Source: Mucor racemosus
Lineage: Eukaryota; Mucoromycota; Mucoromycetes; Mucorales; Mucoraceae
Direction: 5' to 3'
Assembly: GCA_027405735.1 (NCBI GenBank)
Contig: JAPEHQ010000002.1
Span: forward strand, 2,418,001-2,482,000
Length of the DNA stretch: 64,000 nucleotides
Shown here piece by piece: positions 48,643 through 59,490 of the stretch. A model generated the notes under the pieces. That model was given only the letters and a program-made list of their open reading frames with translations, was not told the origin of the DNA and ran no database searches. A program made the translations under genes and the position numbers. The stretch's first letter is position 1, and every line of letters starts with the position of its first letter.

Positions 48643-50042
48643 TTAACGAAGTTGAATAGGTGGTTCAATTTCTGGTATACCACGATAAGCAAATTGAGGG
48701 GCTTGAAATGCCTCTATATCAGTTTGTTTTGCAGTAGAGGAAGAATCGGTACCAGTGTTCATATTATTGGGAATATTATTAAGATTAGTAGGTGCTGCTG
48801 CTGCTGCACCGAATGCATTTGGTGCCGATGATGAAGAAGCAGCAGTTCCAAACGCCCCCATTGTTGCGTTGTTATTGTTACCAAGAGCGGAAGTTTGACC
48901 AAATGCACCTCCACCTCCAAGACTCGAAGTTGAACCAAATGCTGAAGTAGGGGCTGTAGTTGAACCAAAGGCAGGAGTTGAAGCTGGTGCCCCAAAGGCA
49001 CTAGTACTACCACCTAAAGCACTGGTTGATCCGAACGCTGAACCACTATTACCCAATGTACTTGTTGATCCGAATGCTGATCCGCCACTACCAAATGCTG
49101 AAGGTTTTGCTGCTGCTGCACCAAATGCTGAAGGTTGTCCAAAAGCTGAAGCTCCACCACTTCCTAAAGAACTTGTAGAGCCAAATGCAGATGCTCCACC
49201 TCCACCTAATGCACTTGTTGATCCGAATGCTGATCCACCGCCTAATGCACTTGTAGAGCCAAAAGCAGAGCCACTAGCACCACCCAAAGCACTAGTTGAA
49301 CCAAATGCTGATCCACCGCCAAATGCAGAAGGTTTTGCTGCTGCTGCGCCAAATGCTGAAGGTTGTCCAAATGCTGATGCTCCTCCTCCACCACCAAAAG
49401 CACTAGAAGTTGCTCCACTTCCAAATGAACTATTACTTGCACTTGATCCAAATGCTCCTCCTGTATTTGTAAATGGTGCAAAAGGTGCATCATTTGCAGC
49501 ACCACCAAATGGGCCAGAATGGTTTGATTTCTCTTTCTCGTAATGTTGGATTGCACCTGAGGGATTGTTGACAATTGCATTAACTTGACTTTCGACTTGA
49601 TTAAAGAGTTGTTCATGACTAGCAATCTAGTAGTAATTGTTAATATGATTTTACAAAACTTCGAAATTGTTCAACATACATATTGGCTATTGTTTCCTGT
49701 TGTACGCATACTTGTATAATACAAAAGACGGTCTTCCTCGACACTTCTATCTACTCCAACAATCAAATTAGGTTCTTCTTTAGCTGGACCGTATACACTC
49801 AATTTCCATTGTGGACGTTCTTCAATGAGATTTTGCTTTAATGATGTTTCGCTATTCATTCATTCAAAGATTAGTATCTTAATCGAGGATAAATACGGGG
49901 AAATACTTTACTTGTATTTACTAGTTCCTGCAGCAGCTTGTGTATTACTACTACCCCATTTGTTTTGCGGTAAAATATGTTCAAAAGTACAGGAATTTCC
50001 CTTTCGACAAGAGCCTGAAGCAAAAAATTTACAAACTGCCAT
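48643..50042 (-). CDS. NUP42: NUP42/Amo1-like FG nucleoporin with CCCH zinc finger
   Basis: Cytoplasmic-side nuclear pore protein that in yeast and humans binds Gle1 and supports mRNA export. Inferred exons: 50042-49912, 49851-49680 and 49626-48643, giving 428 aa. The N-terminus holds one CCCH finger (Cys4, Cys12, Cys18, His22) in the frame AVCKFFASGSCRKGNSCTFEH, diagnostic for the NUP42 group. Residues about 44-150 are a conserved helical region (PQWKLSVYGPAKEEPNLI, SHEQLFNQVESQVNAI). The rest is a dense FG array of SAFG/GAFG with Ala/Gly/Ser spacers. The C-terminal peptide ends GIPEIEPPIQLR, in the position where the Gle1-binding motif lies in this family. The internal DNA repeats in the FG part are nearly direct copies (for example around 49080-49130 and 49320-49370), suggesting recent slippage or conversion. 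Confidence 0.9.
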
Positions 50043-51318
50043 GATTTTTTTTACTGTATAACCTTAAAAATGCCTTATAGTTACTCGCGTTAGGTTTAAA
50101 TCGTTGCTTTTGAGAAAAAACAGAAGCTCAACAGTCACCTCCCCTCCCCCCCACCTGAATCTCTACTCGTTTACCTAATTCAATGATTGCAAGATCAATT
50201 GCTCTTCTATAAAAGTCGCTCTAAATCCAAAATACAATGGAAATTTACAAACTATATTCAATCTAAACCCGTAGAAATGTAAAACGCATTAATATTCATA
50301 TAAGATACCTGAATTGACCTTCATTCTTTGACAAATTCACTTCAAATATCATACTCGATGCTTGGTTTTTAATGGCCAGGAACGATCAAAATCGATTTAA
50401 TTGATTTTTTAGTCCATATATTTGTACTTTTTTCGATGAACTGTTTCCAAATCTTGATTAATCAAAAAATTTCAATACAGAAATATAAAACATTACTTAT
50501 TTAAGCTTTAATTATGCCAAAAAATAGACTTTTTAAACGAAATGCTTGAATATGCTTCATTTGGTAAAATTGTGCGACAGTTTACGAGAAAGTTACAAAT
50601 AGAATCACCTTTAAAAACACTATCTAAAGTTGTACAAGCAAGTAATAGCAAAGCATGTATGCTTCGCATACTATATTTGCTTCCAAGAAATCTGCAGGAA
50701 GTGATAAATGGACCAAGATTATGTAAATCTGATCGCTAGTTAAAAATCTGGTTATAGTCAAAATACACATTTACCTCTTTAAATCGAGAACTATGCAAAT
50801 ATCTGTAAAATAAAATTCTGGACCAAAAATACTAGTAAATAAGGAATACGTTTAAGAAGAATCTATCAAACTTTCATTTGTATCTGTAGGTTTCTATCGT
50901 CTAAAATAATCCTTTGAAGATGAGACATATTTGAAGTATCGCAAAAATGCAATACTTATTTACTGCAAAACTCTATATCTTTGATCTGTTTTGAGATTCT
51001 ATAGCACTTTCAATTGCTGCTAGTAATATTTGTATTAATTTAAACAAGACCTAATCAAAGTTATTGTCATCTCATTATGAGTTACCGTAACCATTCGTTG
51101 AAAGCCCGATACCAGTAGTCCATCAAAAATGTGAAGAGTTACTAATTCAGGAACGAAGCGAAGATCATTTTACCTCTGCACAACCGTAAATTGAATCTAC
51201 TCCTCCTTGATGCAATGTAGCACTAATAATAATGAAGTCTATTTTTGATTTTTTTCTTGTAGAGACATTTGCAATCCTTTTGTTTTATCTCTTGTTCAAT
51301 TACTTTCCTTAAATCCAG
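50043..51318. other. Intergenic between NUP42 and the Ser/Thr-rich gene
   Basis: Divergent promoter region, AT-rich, with a short C-rich stretch (CCTCCCCTCCCCCCCACC) at 50138-50155. An open frame at 50542-50739 is not recognised. No RNA gene or repeat is seen. Confidence 0.5.
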
Positions 51319-52717
51319 ATGTCATCAAAAGCCACTACAGATGGAATTCAAGCTGCTGCTGCTACTGCTGGTAATGTAGACAGCACTGCTAAAGCTGCTG
51401 CTGCTGCTGCCGCTGATGATGATGCTACAAAAGCTGCTGAAAAAACAACTACTGACCCATTCCAAAATGAAACTGAAACAACTTCAGAACCCAAAACAAC
51501 TACAACAACAAAAGCTGCAACTACATCTGCAACTACAGTTGCTCCTGTTGCAACAACAACAACGACTACTACTACCGTAAAGCCAGTTGCAACAACTGCT
51601 GCTTCAAGTATAGCATCTACCACTGCAGCTGCTGTTGTTCCTTCTACAACCACTACTGTTGTTGCTCCTACCACCACTAATGCATTGCTTCCCACATCTT
51701 CTGCGGTATTACCCACATTATTGTCCTCTTCTGCTGTAACCGGCGCCTCATCAGTTACGTCTAGTTTACCTAGTGCTACATCTACTAGTACTACCAGCGC
51801 AGATTCTTCATCCAATACAGGATTAATTGCAGGTGTTGCTGGTGGTGTTGGTGCAATTGTTGTATTGGGTGCCATTGCATTCTTTATGATTCGTCGTAGT
51901 CGTCGTAAGGCTAGAAAAAGTACTAGAGCTAGTCGTACTATGGATGAGCTCTTTTCTCCTAACGGCACTGCACCAGGCAACGGTGGTGGTACTGGAGATG
52001 TCTATCGTAATAATACAACCGCAACACGTGGTATGGGAGTTGGTGTTGCTAATGAAAACTGGGATAATACTCATCCATCAGAACGAGGATTTCAAGTTGC
52101 TGATAACTATCATAATGTCGCAACACCCACAATGGCTTATGCTGCTGGTAATGCTGCTGGTCAGTATTACGAGCCTCAGCAACAGTATCAAGAGACTGTA
52201 TACTCTCCTCAAATTCCACATCAAGAAGCTGCTTATTACGACCCTCAACAACAGCAACAACCTGTATTTTCACCTCAAGCTCAACATCAAGAAGCTGCTT
52301 ATTTTGATCCTCATCAACCTCACTCACAAGAAGTTTATCAAGATGCTAATTACCAACAGCCTCAAGAAATTTACCATGACCCCAGTTATCAACATCAACA
52401 AGATAACTACCATGATCCCAATTATCAACAAGGCCAAGAAGTTTATCATGACCCTAATTACCCTCAACAACAACAACAAGGATATTATCAAGAACATGAT
52501 CAAGTATATGATGCTCAACATCAACAACATAATCAGGCTTATGACGCTCAACATCAACAACAGCAATACCAGTATCAAGATCAAGCATACGCTAATGATT
52601 ATCAACAACAACCTCAAAACGGTGCAGTTACAGGTCAACAGCAACCATATAGACTCTCATTAGATTTAGGAGGTCAACAACCTGGTAATTTTATTGCAAA
52701 CACTGATTATAGTGCCC

Positions 52718-52766
<49 letters not shown>

Positions 52767-52791
52767 GCAGCAGCAGTTGCCTCATCATTAA
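51319..52791 (+). CDS. Ser/Thr-rich single-pass membrane protein with Gln-rich tail (Mid2-like layout)
   Basis: Intronless, 490 aa. Residues 1-167 are Ala/Thr/Ser-rich and suited to heavy O-mannosylation. One membrane segment spans about 168-191 (GLIAGVAGGVGAIVVLGAIAFFMI), followed by a strongly basic stop-transfer RRSRRKARKS. The cytoplasmic tail repeats Y-x-DP-x-Y-Q units (YHDPSYQ, YHDPNYQ, VYDAQHQQ) and ends in 20 consecutive Gln (467-486) before LPHH. Topology and composition resemble fungal Mid2/Wsc-type cell-wall sensors, but no signal peptide is visible from this ATG and no cysteine-rich WSC domain is present. An in-frame stop lies 7 codons upstream or closer, so a signal exon would have to be spliced in. 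Function is unproven. Confidence 0.75.
52717..52776 (+). repeat. CAA/CAG trinucleotide repeat (20 Gln codons)
   Basis: Seventeen or so CAA followed by CAG codons at the 3' end of the Ser/Thr/Gln-rich gene. Length polymorphism between strains is likely. Confidence 0.95.
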
Positions 52792-52954
52792 AGTAACTAC
52801 TACTTTCTAAAATAAATGTACATGTATTTTATCCCCAAATCAATATTTTTTAATAACTATAACTTTCTTTACATACATTCCTATATATATATATATATAT
52901 CATACATTATCACTATCATTTTTATTAAATGAAATAAACTCTTTATAAATTGAT

Positions 52955-55096
52955 TTAATATCTCTTTTTAAATTGAATCTTCAAATCAACGGGTCCAACT
53001 ACGCCGATACCACCAGTTTTCAATTTATTTTTGTGGATGGAATCTTCAGGTAACTTCCAAGTGAATTTTCTTACTGCATAATAAAAAAGCAAATTAGCCT
53101 ATGTCGAATGTACATATAGTTTTAAACATACACATCATAGATAAAAGAACTCTTTGTTCATTCAAACTAAAGTTCATTCCAATGCATTGTCTATAGAAGA
53201 TTGAATTAGATAATGATTTATAGATGTAAACATTAAATACAAACCTTGCACCATTACCAAAAGGTACCCAAGTCATTCCTTGACCAACTAGTTGACTACT
53301 TTCACCATTAGGTGCAAATCTATCAGGATTAAATTTATCTCCATCTTTCCAGACCTTTTTGCTATGTTGAATATTGAAAATATCGACTGTAACAAATGCG
53401 CCTTTAGGAATGAAAGTATCAGCAAGAACCGTATCTTCGACAGTGACACGAGGAATTACTTGTACAGCAGGACCATTGATTCTGAGGGTCTATTTTTGGT
53501 ATATTTAGTTTAGATTAGGTAATATTACTGCATGTATGATTTTGCTACCTCTTTAATGATTTGATTGATATAATCCAATTGTTTCAATTGATCAAATGAA
53601 GGAATAATATCTTCTGGTGCATCACCAAAGATGGAAAGAGCTTCTTCTCTTGCTCGTTGTTGAATTTCCTGTGACAATTTCATTTAGTTGATTGTAGGAT
53701 TTTAATGCGAAATACTGAATTAACTTACGGGATATTTAGCTAAATAAAACAAGGCAAATGATAATGCATTACTTGTAGTCTATCAAGTATATCGATTAGT
53801 TGGATTATTTCATAAACACATCCATGCACTTACATCATGTCCTGCTAAAAACAAAATGTTCAAATTGCTCTATTTAAAGCTAGTTAGTAATTAAGGTATT
53901 AATCGTATCCAAGTGTTTACTTACTTTCAATTCTTCATCTGTAAGAGCTCCTTCTCCTCGTTTCTCGCTTTCAATCAACAATGTTAATACATCTTTTTCG
54001 TTTTCTTGCAAGTTATCATTCTGAATACCAGAGGCAATTTGCGCTCTTTTGTTTTCAATCACTTGTGAAAGCATTCCCAGAAAACGTTTCATTTCTTTGT
54101 GAACTTCAATTCTCTTGGGAAACAACCACAACAAAGCTTGATCAAAAATAGGAAACAAAAAGAAAAAGGGATCTTGTAATGCAGCATTAATGGTGTAGTA
54201 AGTATGAACCCAGGCACTATCATCCTCTTTGATAGCATTGAAGTCAAATCCTAAACACAATTAAATTAAATAACCAGGTAAAATTTGCATTCATTTGATG
54301 TAAAGGCTTACCAAAACCAGCTTTTCCAATGGCTTCAAGGGTCCATCGTTCCATCAGGTCTGGTACATCAACTGTTTCAGTCATAGTATCCATCTTTGCA
54401 AACAAATCTTGGGTTAATTTGCCAAACAACTGAATAGGTTGTGCTCTATGAAAAGCAGGGTTTGCAACCATTCTTTGGGATTTCCAATGAGCTCCATTCA
54501 AGAACACGAGATTAGGACCATCCACAAATTTGGAATTAAGTGTATCTTCTTTTCCTTCCAATACGTTAGCTTTTGGAAACAAATCTTGTTTACAATAAAT
54601 GCATGTTAAAAGCGAGTAAACATAACAAATGTATTTATAGCTTTAAATACCATGTTTTAAAAATATTTTCTTGGCAGCTTCAGGGTTGGCAACATGGATT
54701 TCCCATCCAAGCCTACCAGGTCTCTATTGTATAATTGTGTTATTCATCTGATTGTTTTGCACTTTACATTAAATACATACTACATATAAGCCATTATTAG
54801 TTTCTGAATCAATGGTAGGAAGAGATATTCTATGAGCACGATCTATGTAAGATTCCTTAGTTAATAGACTCTTGATCACATCAAAATATCCTTGATAAGG
54901 AATATGGCGAATTTCCTTTGGAGGCTTGAAATATCTATCTCTTATAATGTAGATCAAAGAAATAGCAACAGCAGTACTTATCGCAATGGTTTTATTTTTT
55001 TTTTGTGAGCCGAGGTACCACTTCTTGTTGAAAGATTTCAATTGCTTTTTGTAAAGATCCTTGTAGAAATGTATTATTTTCAATGAGAAATGACAT
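52955..55096 (-). pseudogene. Cytochrome P450 (copy B) with a one-base frameshift
   Basis: Paralogue of copy A with the same ten-exon layout: 55096-54781, 54723-54651, 54584-54312, 54250-53925, 53869-53834, 53779-53729, 53668-53549, 53489-53245, 53190-53132 and 53073-52955. Every exon has the same length as in copy A except exon 1, which is 316 instead of 315 bp. The extra base lies in an A10 run (54995-55004), where copy A has AAAGAAGAA and encodes TKKNKT; here translation stops two codons later. All splice sites, the AGHDTT I-helix, ExxR and the heme Cys region remain intact. So this is either a very young pseudogene or a homopolymer sequencing error. No in-frame ATG after the shift would restore the membrane anchor. 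Confidence 0.9.
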
Positions 55097-55170
55097 TTTG
55101 AAAAAAATGCTAAAAAAGTGAGATATCAGAATTTAAGGTTGATTGTGGCATCGTTTATATACAAATATAT

Positions 55171-55297
55171 CAATTTAGTATATATGTCCAAGCTTACGAG
55201 TTTTTCCATAAAAGTAAATTTTTTATTACATGTCTCCGCTCTACTAATATCGTATCAATTTAATATATATCAAAGCATACGAATTTATCCATAAAAG
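55171..55297 (-). promoter_or_regulatory. Tandem 40-bp element upstream of P450 B
   Basis: Two copies (55171-55214 and 55256-55297) share CAATTTA, TATATAT, AAGC-N-TACGA and TCCATAAAAG. They match the pair upstream of P450 A in reverse complement. A TATA-like GTATATAAACG lies just downstream, near 55155-55165. Confidence 0.55.
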
Positions 55298-55483
55298 GGA
55301 ATCTATTACAAGCATCTGGTGTCTACCGATCAATTTATGGCGGTCTAAGGAAATATGATTACCTCAAAGCGTTGCTTTCTCCTTCCTTTTGTTGCATAAT
55401 GTCCACTAACTAGCTTGGTTTATTGCTCACGTTATAATTGCGAGTAAATAAAGTGTGCTCCATTGAATGAGACTACCTATATG

Positions 55484-55758
55484 TGTAACGAGTCAAAAAT
55501 TTCAGTTTTATTCATGCAAAACCTTGCCTCACTCCTTATATAAATACTACAAGGAAATCATTACATGATTCCATCTTGTAGATTTATCTGTCTTGTTATA
55601 CTCCCGTTCCTTTTATTTATTCACTAATAAATATCTAATTTACAAATAAGAACACCAACCTTCATCAATCAAGTTATCATCAATTTGTAATAACAAGAAT
55701 AATATCTGTAAGCATATTGTCCATCTTTTTTATTAGTCCAATATTACGGATCATTACA
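55484..55758 (+). mobile_element. Solo LTR 1 (275 bp)
   Basis: Begins TGTAACGAGTC and ends GATCATTACA, so it has TG...CA ends with short inverted TGTAA/TTACA termini. It has an internal TATA box (CCTTATATAAATAC) and AATAAATATC poly-A signal. About 80 percent similar by eye to the LTR at 57910-58187. Flanking 5-mers are ATATG and ATAAG, a near but imperfect target duplication. No internal retrotransposon sequence is attached. Confidence 0.8.
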
Positions 55759-55872
55759 ATAAGGATGGCAAAATCTTCATTCTGGGACACAATTTCCTGA
55801 TTTGAGGTTTCAGATGATTCTGTGCGAAATAACCCTCCCCACTATGGTTTCTTGTATTAAAGTTTGTTAATA

Positions 55873-55908
<36 letters not shown>

Positions 55909-56259
55909 CTCTTAAAATGCTATGTATGTACTATAGAATCATTTAATGTATATGTCGATGAAAATTTATGGTTAAAAGTTAAAAGTATCTGATAAACCCA
56001 TCAAAAATGAAAATTATTTTTGCTAAACTCTATAATTGATGAGCCATATTGACTAGCTGTGATATACTATCAGAAAACGTTGCAATTCATAGGTTAAATG
56101 GGGTTTGTTTTCGTTTATCGGTGCTTACTTGAATAAACTTTGAATTTTCAAAAAATTCAATTTTCTTAGTTTTCGATCATTAAATTCGGAGCATGCCTTC
56201 TTTCCTACAACTATAACTAGCCTTATACTAAACAACACTAATTAAGATATACCTTAGGC

Positions 56260-57070
56260 ATTGCTAAATAGATGTGTGTTGACCGCTTTATGCTACTTAT
56301 TCCTAAATTTATTTTATATCTCGCGAAGGACTTAAAAACGCGTGAAATTTACTTATAAACTGGGCCTCACTTTTCATTCCTGCTCAACTTTTTTTTCACT
56401 AAATAACACCAAGAAAAAATTATATGCAAATGTGTCTGAGATGTTAAACTTTAATCCAAAAATGAGTATCCAAAAATACTCTATTTTTTGCAGGTGGTAT
56501 AACTTTTTCAGTGCTAAGGTCTCAGTTTTTTACAGGTATTCCACTATTAAAAATTAAAATTTTGAGCCTTCATATCTCTAGAAAACATTAAGCTATACTA
56601 GCACTTTTTTACAATAAAACTTACTTGGTTTAAAGCACTCTATAGCATATTTCAGCATAAAAAAATTCTGAGCACTTTTATTTTTTTCTTATTTTTTTGA
56701 CATTTTTTGTAGTAGATTTCAAAGTGTTCGTTAAATTGAGCAGCATTTTTTTTCACATTTATTTCATTAACGTCGTTGAGCTCTCTCGAACTTAATTTAG
56801 TTTTTTTCAAAATATTAATTTTTCATGGAGATATCCTCAAAATGTGTACAAAGAGATATTTTCGCTTCTAGCTTCAGTTTTTCCCCTGTATACCCTCCTC
56901 CTAAATTCTGAATTTGAAAACATTTTTGAAAAAAGTCTCGTTTTCTCTACGAAAAATGCAGCTAAAATGTTTAGCAATGGCTCGATCGATATATAAACTT
57001 TTTGCGCATTATTTATATTACTTATATTTAAAATATGCTTATAAAAAGTGATATGTATCTTCAAAAAACC
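56260..57070 (+). repeat. Dispersed repeat family, copy 4
   Basis: Same order of landmarks as copy 3: ACCTTAGGCATTGCTAAATAG, CACTAAATAACACCAAGAAA, TTGAGCTCTCTCGAACTTAATTTAG near 56776 and TTTAAAATATGCTTATAAAAAG. It ends abruptly at about 57070, where unrelated sequence begins. Confidence 0.85.
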
Positions 57071-57909
57071 TTCTCTCCTAGGCGAATTTCGATCCTAGTA
57101 ACCTCTAGTTCTTATACATTATATGAGAGTATAGATACTTATATTTGATACAATAACCCCAAATAGCTATTCCCAAACCCTACTGCGTATCGATTAAAAT
57201 GATCACCAAATTGATATCAAAAGTGCTACACAGGTTTCAGTCTCCATGAGTTGAGTTGTAAAGGCATCAGTTAGTAGTTTGCGCGTATTTTTATTGATAT
57301 ATATATATATATATATATAATATACAAATGTAAAATTTGTTCTCCATAAGCATGGACCCAAGTAAGCCCTGATTTTACAGTTATCACTGTGCTAAACTAG
57401 ATAGTATTTCCCCATATAATAAATTAAAAGCCATCTCATTTGAAATCATGCCATGCAATTCAAATAAGAGATTATGAATATAAACCATAAATAACCAAGG
57501 GTATTCTAATGTATCAAAGATATCAAGGGTATTCATAATAATGCGTTGTATTATAAATATAAAGACCTAAAAGTTTCATGCGAATCAAATAGAACAAATG
57601 GGGGCTGTTCTGAACGCATGATTGACAACTGAGATTGTCAAATAACCAATTTAAGAGCTGTTCTTGACCAGGTAAATCAAGAAGTTAACAACCCAACAAT
57701 ATATTGAAAATTGCGGAATAACTGATAGTCGACAGAACAACTGCCAGATAAATATCAATAACCAAATAATATAAATAGAGGAATAGAAATGGCATTTTAT
57801 TGTGGATAATCCATAATTTAATAAAGAAGAATTTAAACAGTATCTCTTTTAAGCTTTTTTTTTATAAAATTTACCCTTTTTATTGCAATTACTTATCAGT
57901 ATATCTCGT

Positions 57910-58187
57910 TGTAATGAGTTAAACATTTCAGTTTCATTCATCATGCAAATCCTTACCTCACTCCTTATATAAATACTACAACAAGGAAATCATTACATGA
58001 CCTCTTGTAGGTTTATCTGTCTTATTACACTCCCTTTACTTTTATTTATTTACTAATAAATATCTAATTTACAAATAAGAACACCAATCTTCATCAATAC
58101 AGTGAACACCAATTTATAAGAACAAGAATAATATTTATAAGCATATTATCCACCTTTGTTGTCAGTCCAAAATTGCAGATCATTACA
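57910..58187 (+). mobile_element. Solo LTR 2 (278 bp) with exact 5-bp target duplication
   Basis: Starts TGTAATGAGTT and ends CATTACA. It is flanked on both sides by CTCGT (57905-57909 and 58188-58192), an exact 5-bp target-site duplication typical of LTR retrotransposon integration. It has the same internal TATA and AATAAATATC features as LTR 1. The absence of any internal domain between the two LTRs, and the intact duplication here, indicate a solo LTR left by recombination. Confidence 0.92.
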
Positions 58188-58500
58188 CTCGTATATTATA
58201 CTTGATGAGCATATTGTTCGAGTTCCAGCTTCCATGGGTTATTGTGCATTTGATAAGTTTGAACTGTACTGAACTAAGATACTATTTCTTCACATAAGAA
58301 ATTAAAATGTTATCTCATCACGTAAAACCATGCTCTAATATTCAAATAGAGATAACATGAATTTAACAGTAAATACAAAAAGTACTAGTAATTTAACATA
58401 TAATAAAATAGACCGAATCATAAACAAAACAAATTGGTTCATAAAATAAACTGAAGAAACACATAGACCAAAGTAAGGATTGCTCTGTGTGGATCATTAA

Positions 58501-59481
58501 TAGCGTTCGCAAAATGACCGAGCCCAAGCTAGCGCAAGCAGTTTTAGCAAGCATTTGCCGAGTCTAAAATACTCGAAGGTTACTCAAGCAAGCCTAAGCA
58601 ACGGCTCGTCGAGCAGTTGTATACCGAGCGCTCTCAGTTTTGAAAGCAAGCGAGCAAGCATAACTCAAGCATTATCTGATTTCTCAAAAAGTCAAGCAAG
58701 TCGAGCACGAGCATATAAGCAAGCGAGCGGATCCGAGTGCAAGCGCAAACATAGTACTATAACATATTTTCAGCGTGATATTGGCTCAAAGTGTGATAAA
58801 ACACATATAAAATAATATATAAGATGTTGCTTATTTTCTTTAAAATAAGGTAAAGATCTTCATGGCTATTGAAAATCTTTTGCTATTTATATTAATTGTC
58901 TAATCTAAAGGAAGTGGAAATTTAAAAGTAATGGATCATTGTTGCTGACCAATGATTATCTAGAAAGGTCGATTGAATGTGTTGAGTTGTTATGTACATT
59001 GGTAAATGACAAAGTTATTGGTTCTTCATGAATATAAAAATTTATAGACTTGTTTATCAACAAGCTCCTTGGTTCTATCTTGGAATAATACACTTTGATA
59101 TGGTTGCACAGGATGTCAATTGTATGTACGCAAGATTGACATTTAATTTGTGATTCAAATAATAAACTTTTGCTATAATGGCAATTACCGTTCTATGACA
59201 ATATCGCGCTGAAAATATATAGCGCTATGCTTGCGCTTGCACTAGAATTCGCTCGCTTGCTTATATGCTCGTGTTCGACTTGCTTGACTTTTTGAAAAAT
59301 TAGATAATGTTTGATTTATGCTCGCTTGCTTTCAAAACTGAGAGCGCTCGATAATACAACTGCTCGACGAGCCATTGCTTAGGCTTGGGCTTGCTTGAGT
59401 AACTTTCGAAGATTTTAGACTCGGCAAATCCTTGTTGAAATTTCTTACGCTCACTTGGACTCGGTCATTTTGCGAACGCTA
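58501..59481. mobile_element. Non-autonomous element with about 280-bp terminal inverted repeats
   Basis: Ends are TAGCGTTCGCAAAATGACCG and its complement. The inverted arms run about 58501-58783 and 59198-59481, with many substitutions, around an internal region of about 415 bp without a coding frame. The arms are unusually GC-rich for this locus and carry many GCAAGC/GAGCAAGC motifs. The TA at both tips could be a TA target duplication (Tc1/mariner type), or AAT just outside could be a 3-bp one; the sequence cannot decide. No transposase is present, so this is a MITE-like element. Confidence 0.82.
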
Positions 59482-59490
59482 ATTGGGACC

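Larger units (their letters stand above)
55300..58500. other. Repeat-rich intergenic region
   Basis: Holds LTR 1, repeat copy 4, LTR 2 and two TA microsatellites (55871-55908 and 57298-57319). The segments 57330-57500 and 58200-58360, on either side of LTR 2, are diverged copies of each other (shared AAATTAAAA, CCATCTCAT-like and ATTCAAATA landmarks), so an unnamed repeat was duplicated here. No gene is supported. Confidence 0.55.

Noticed and set aside
51348..51980. 210-codon minus open frame rich in Val and Ala
   Set aside because: Antisense of the Thr/Ala-rich region of the membrane-protein gene, where ACA/GCT repeats keep the opposite strand open.
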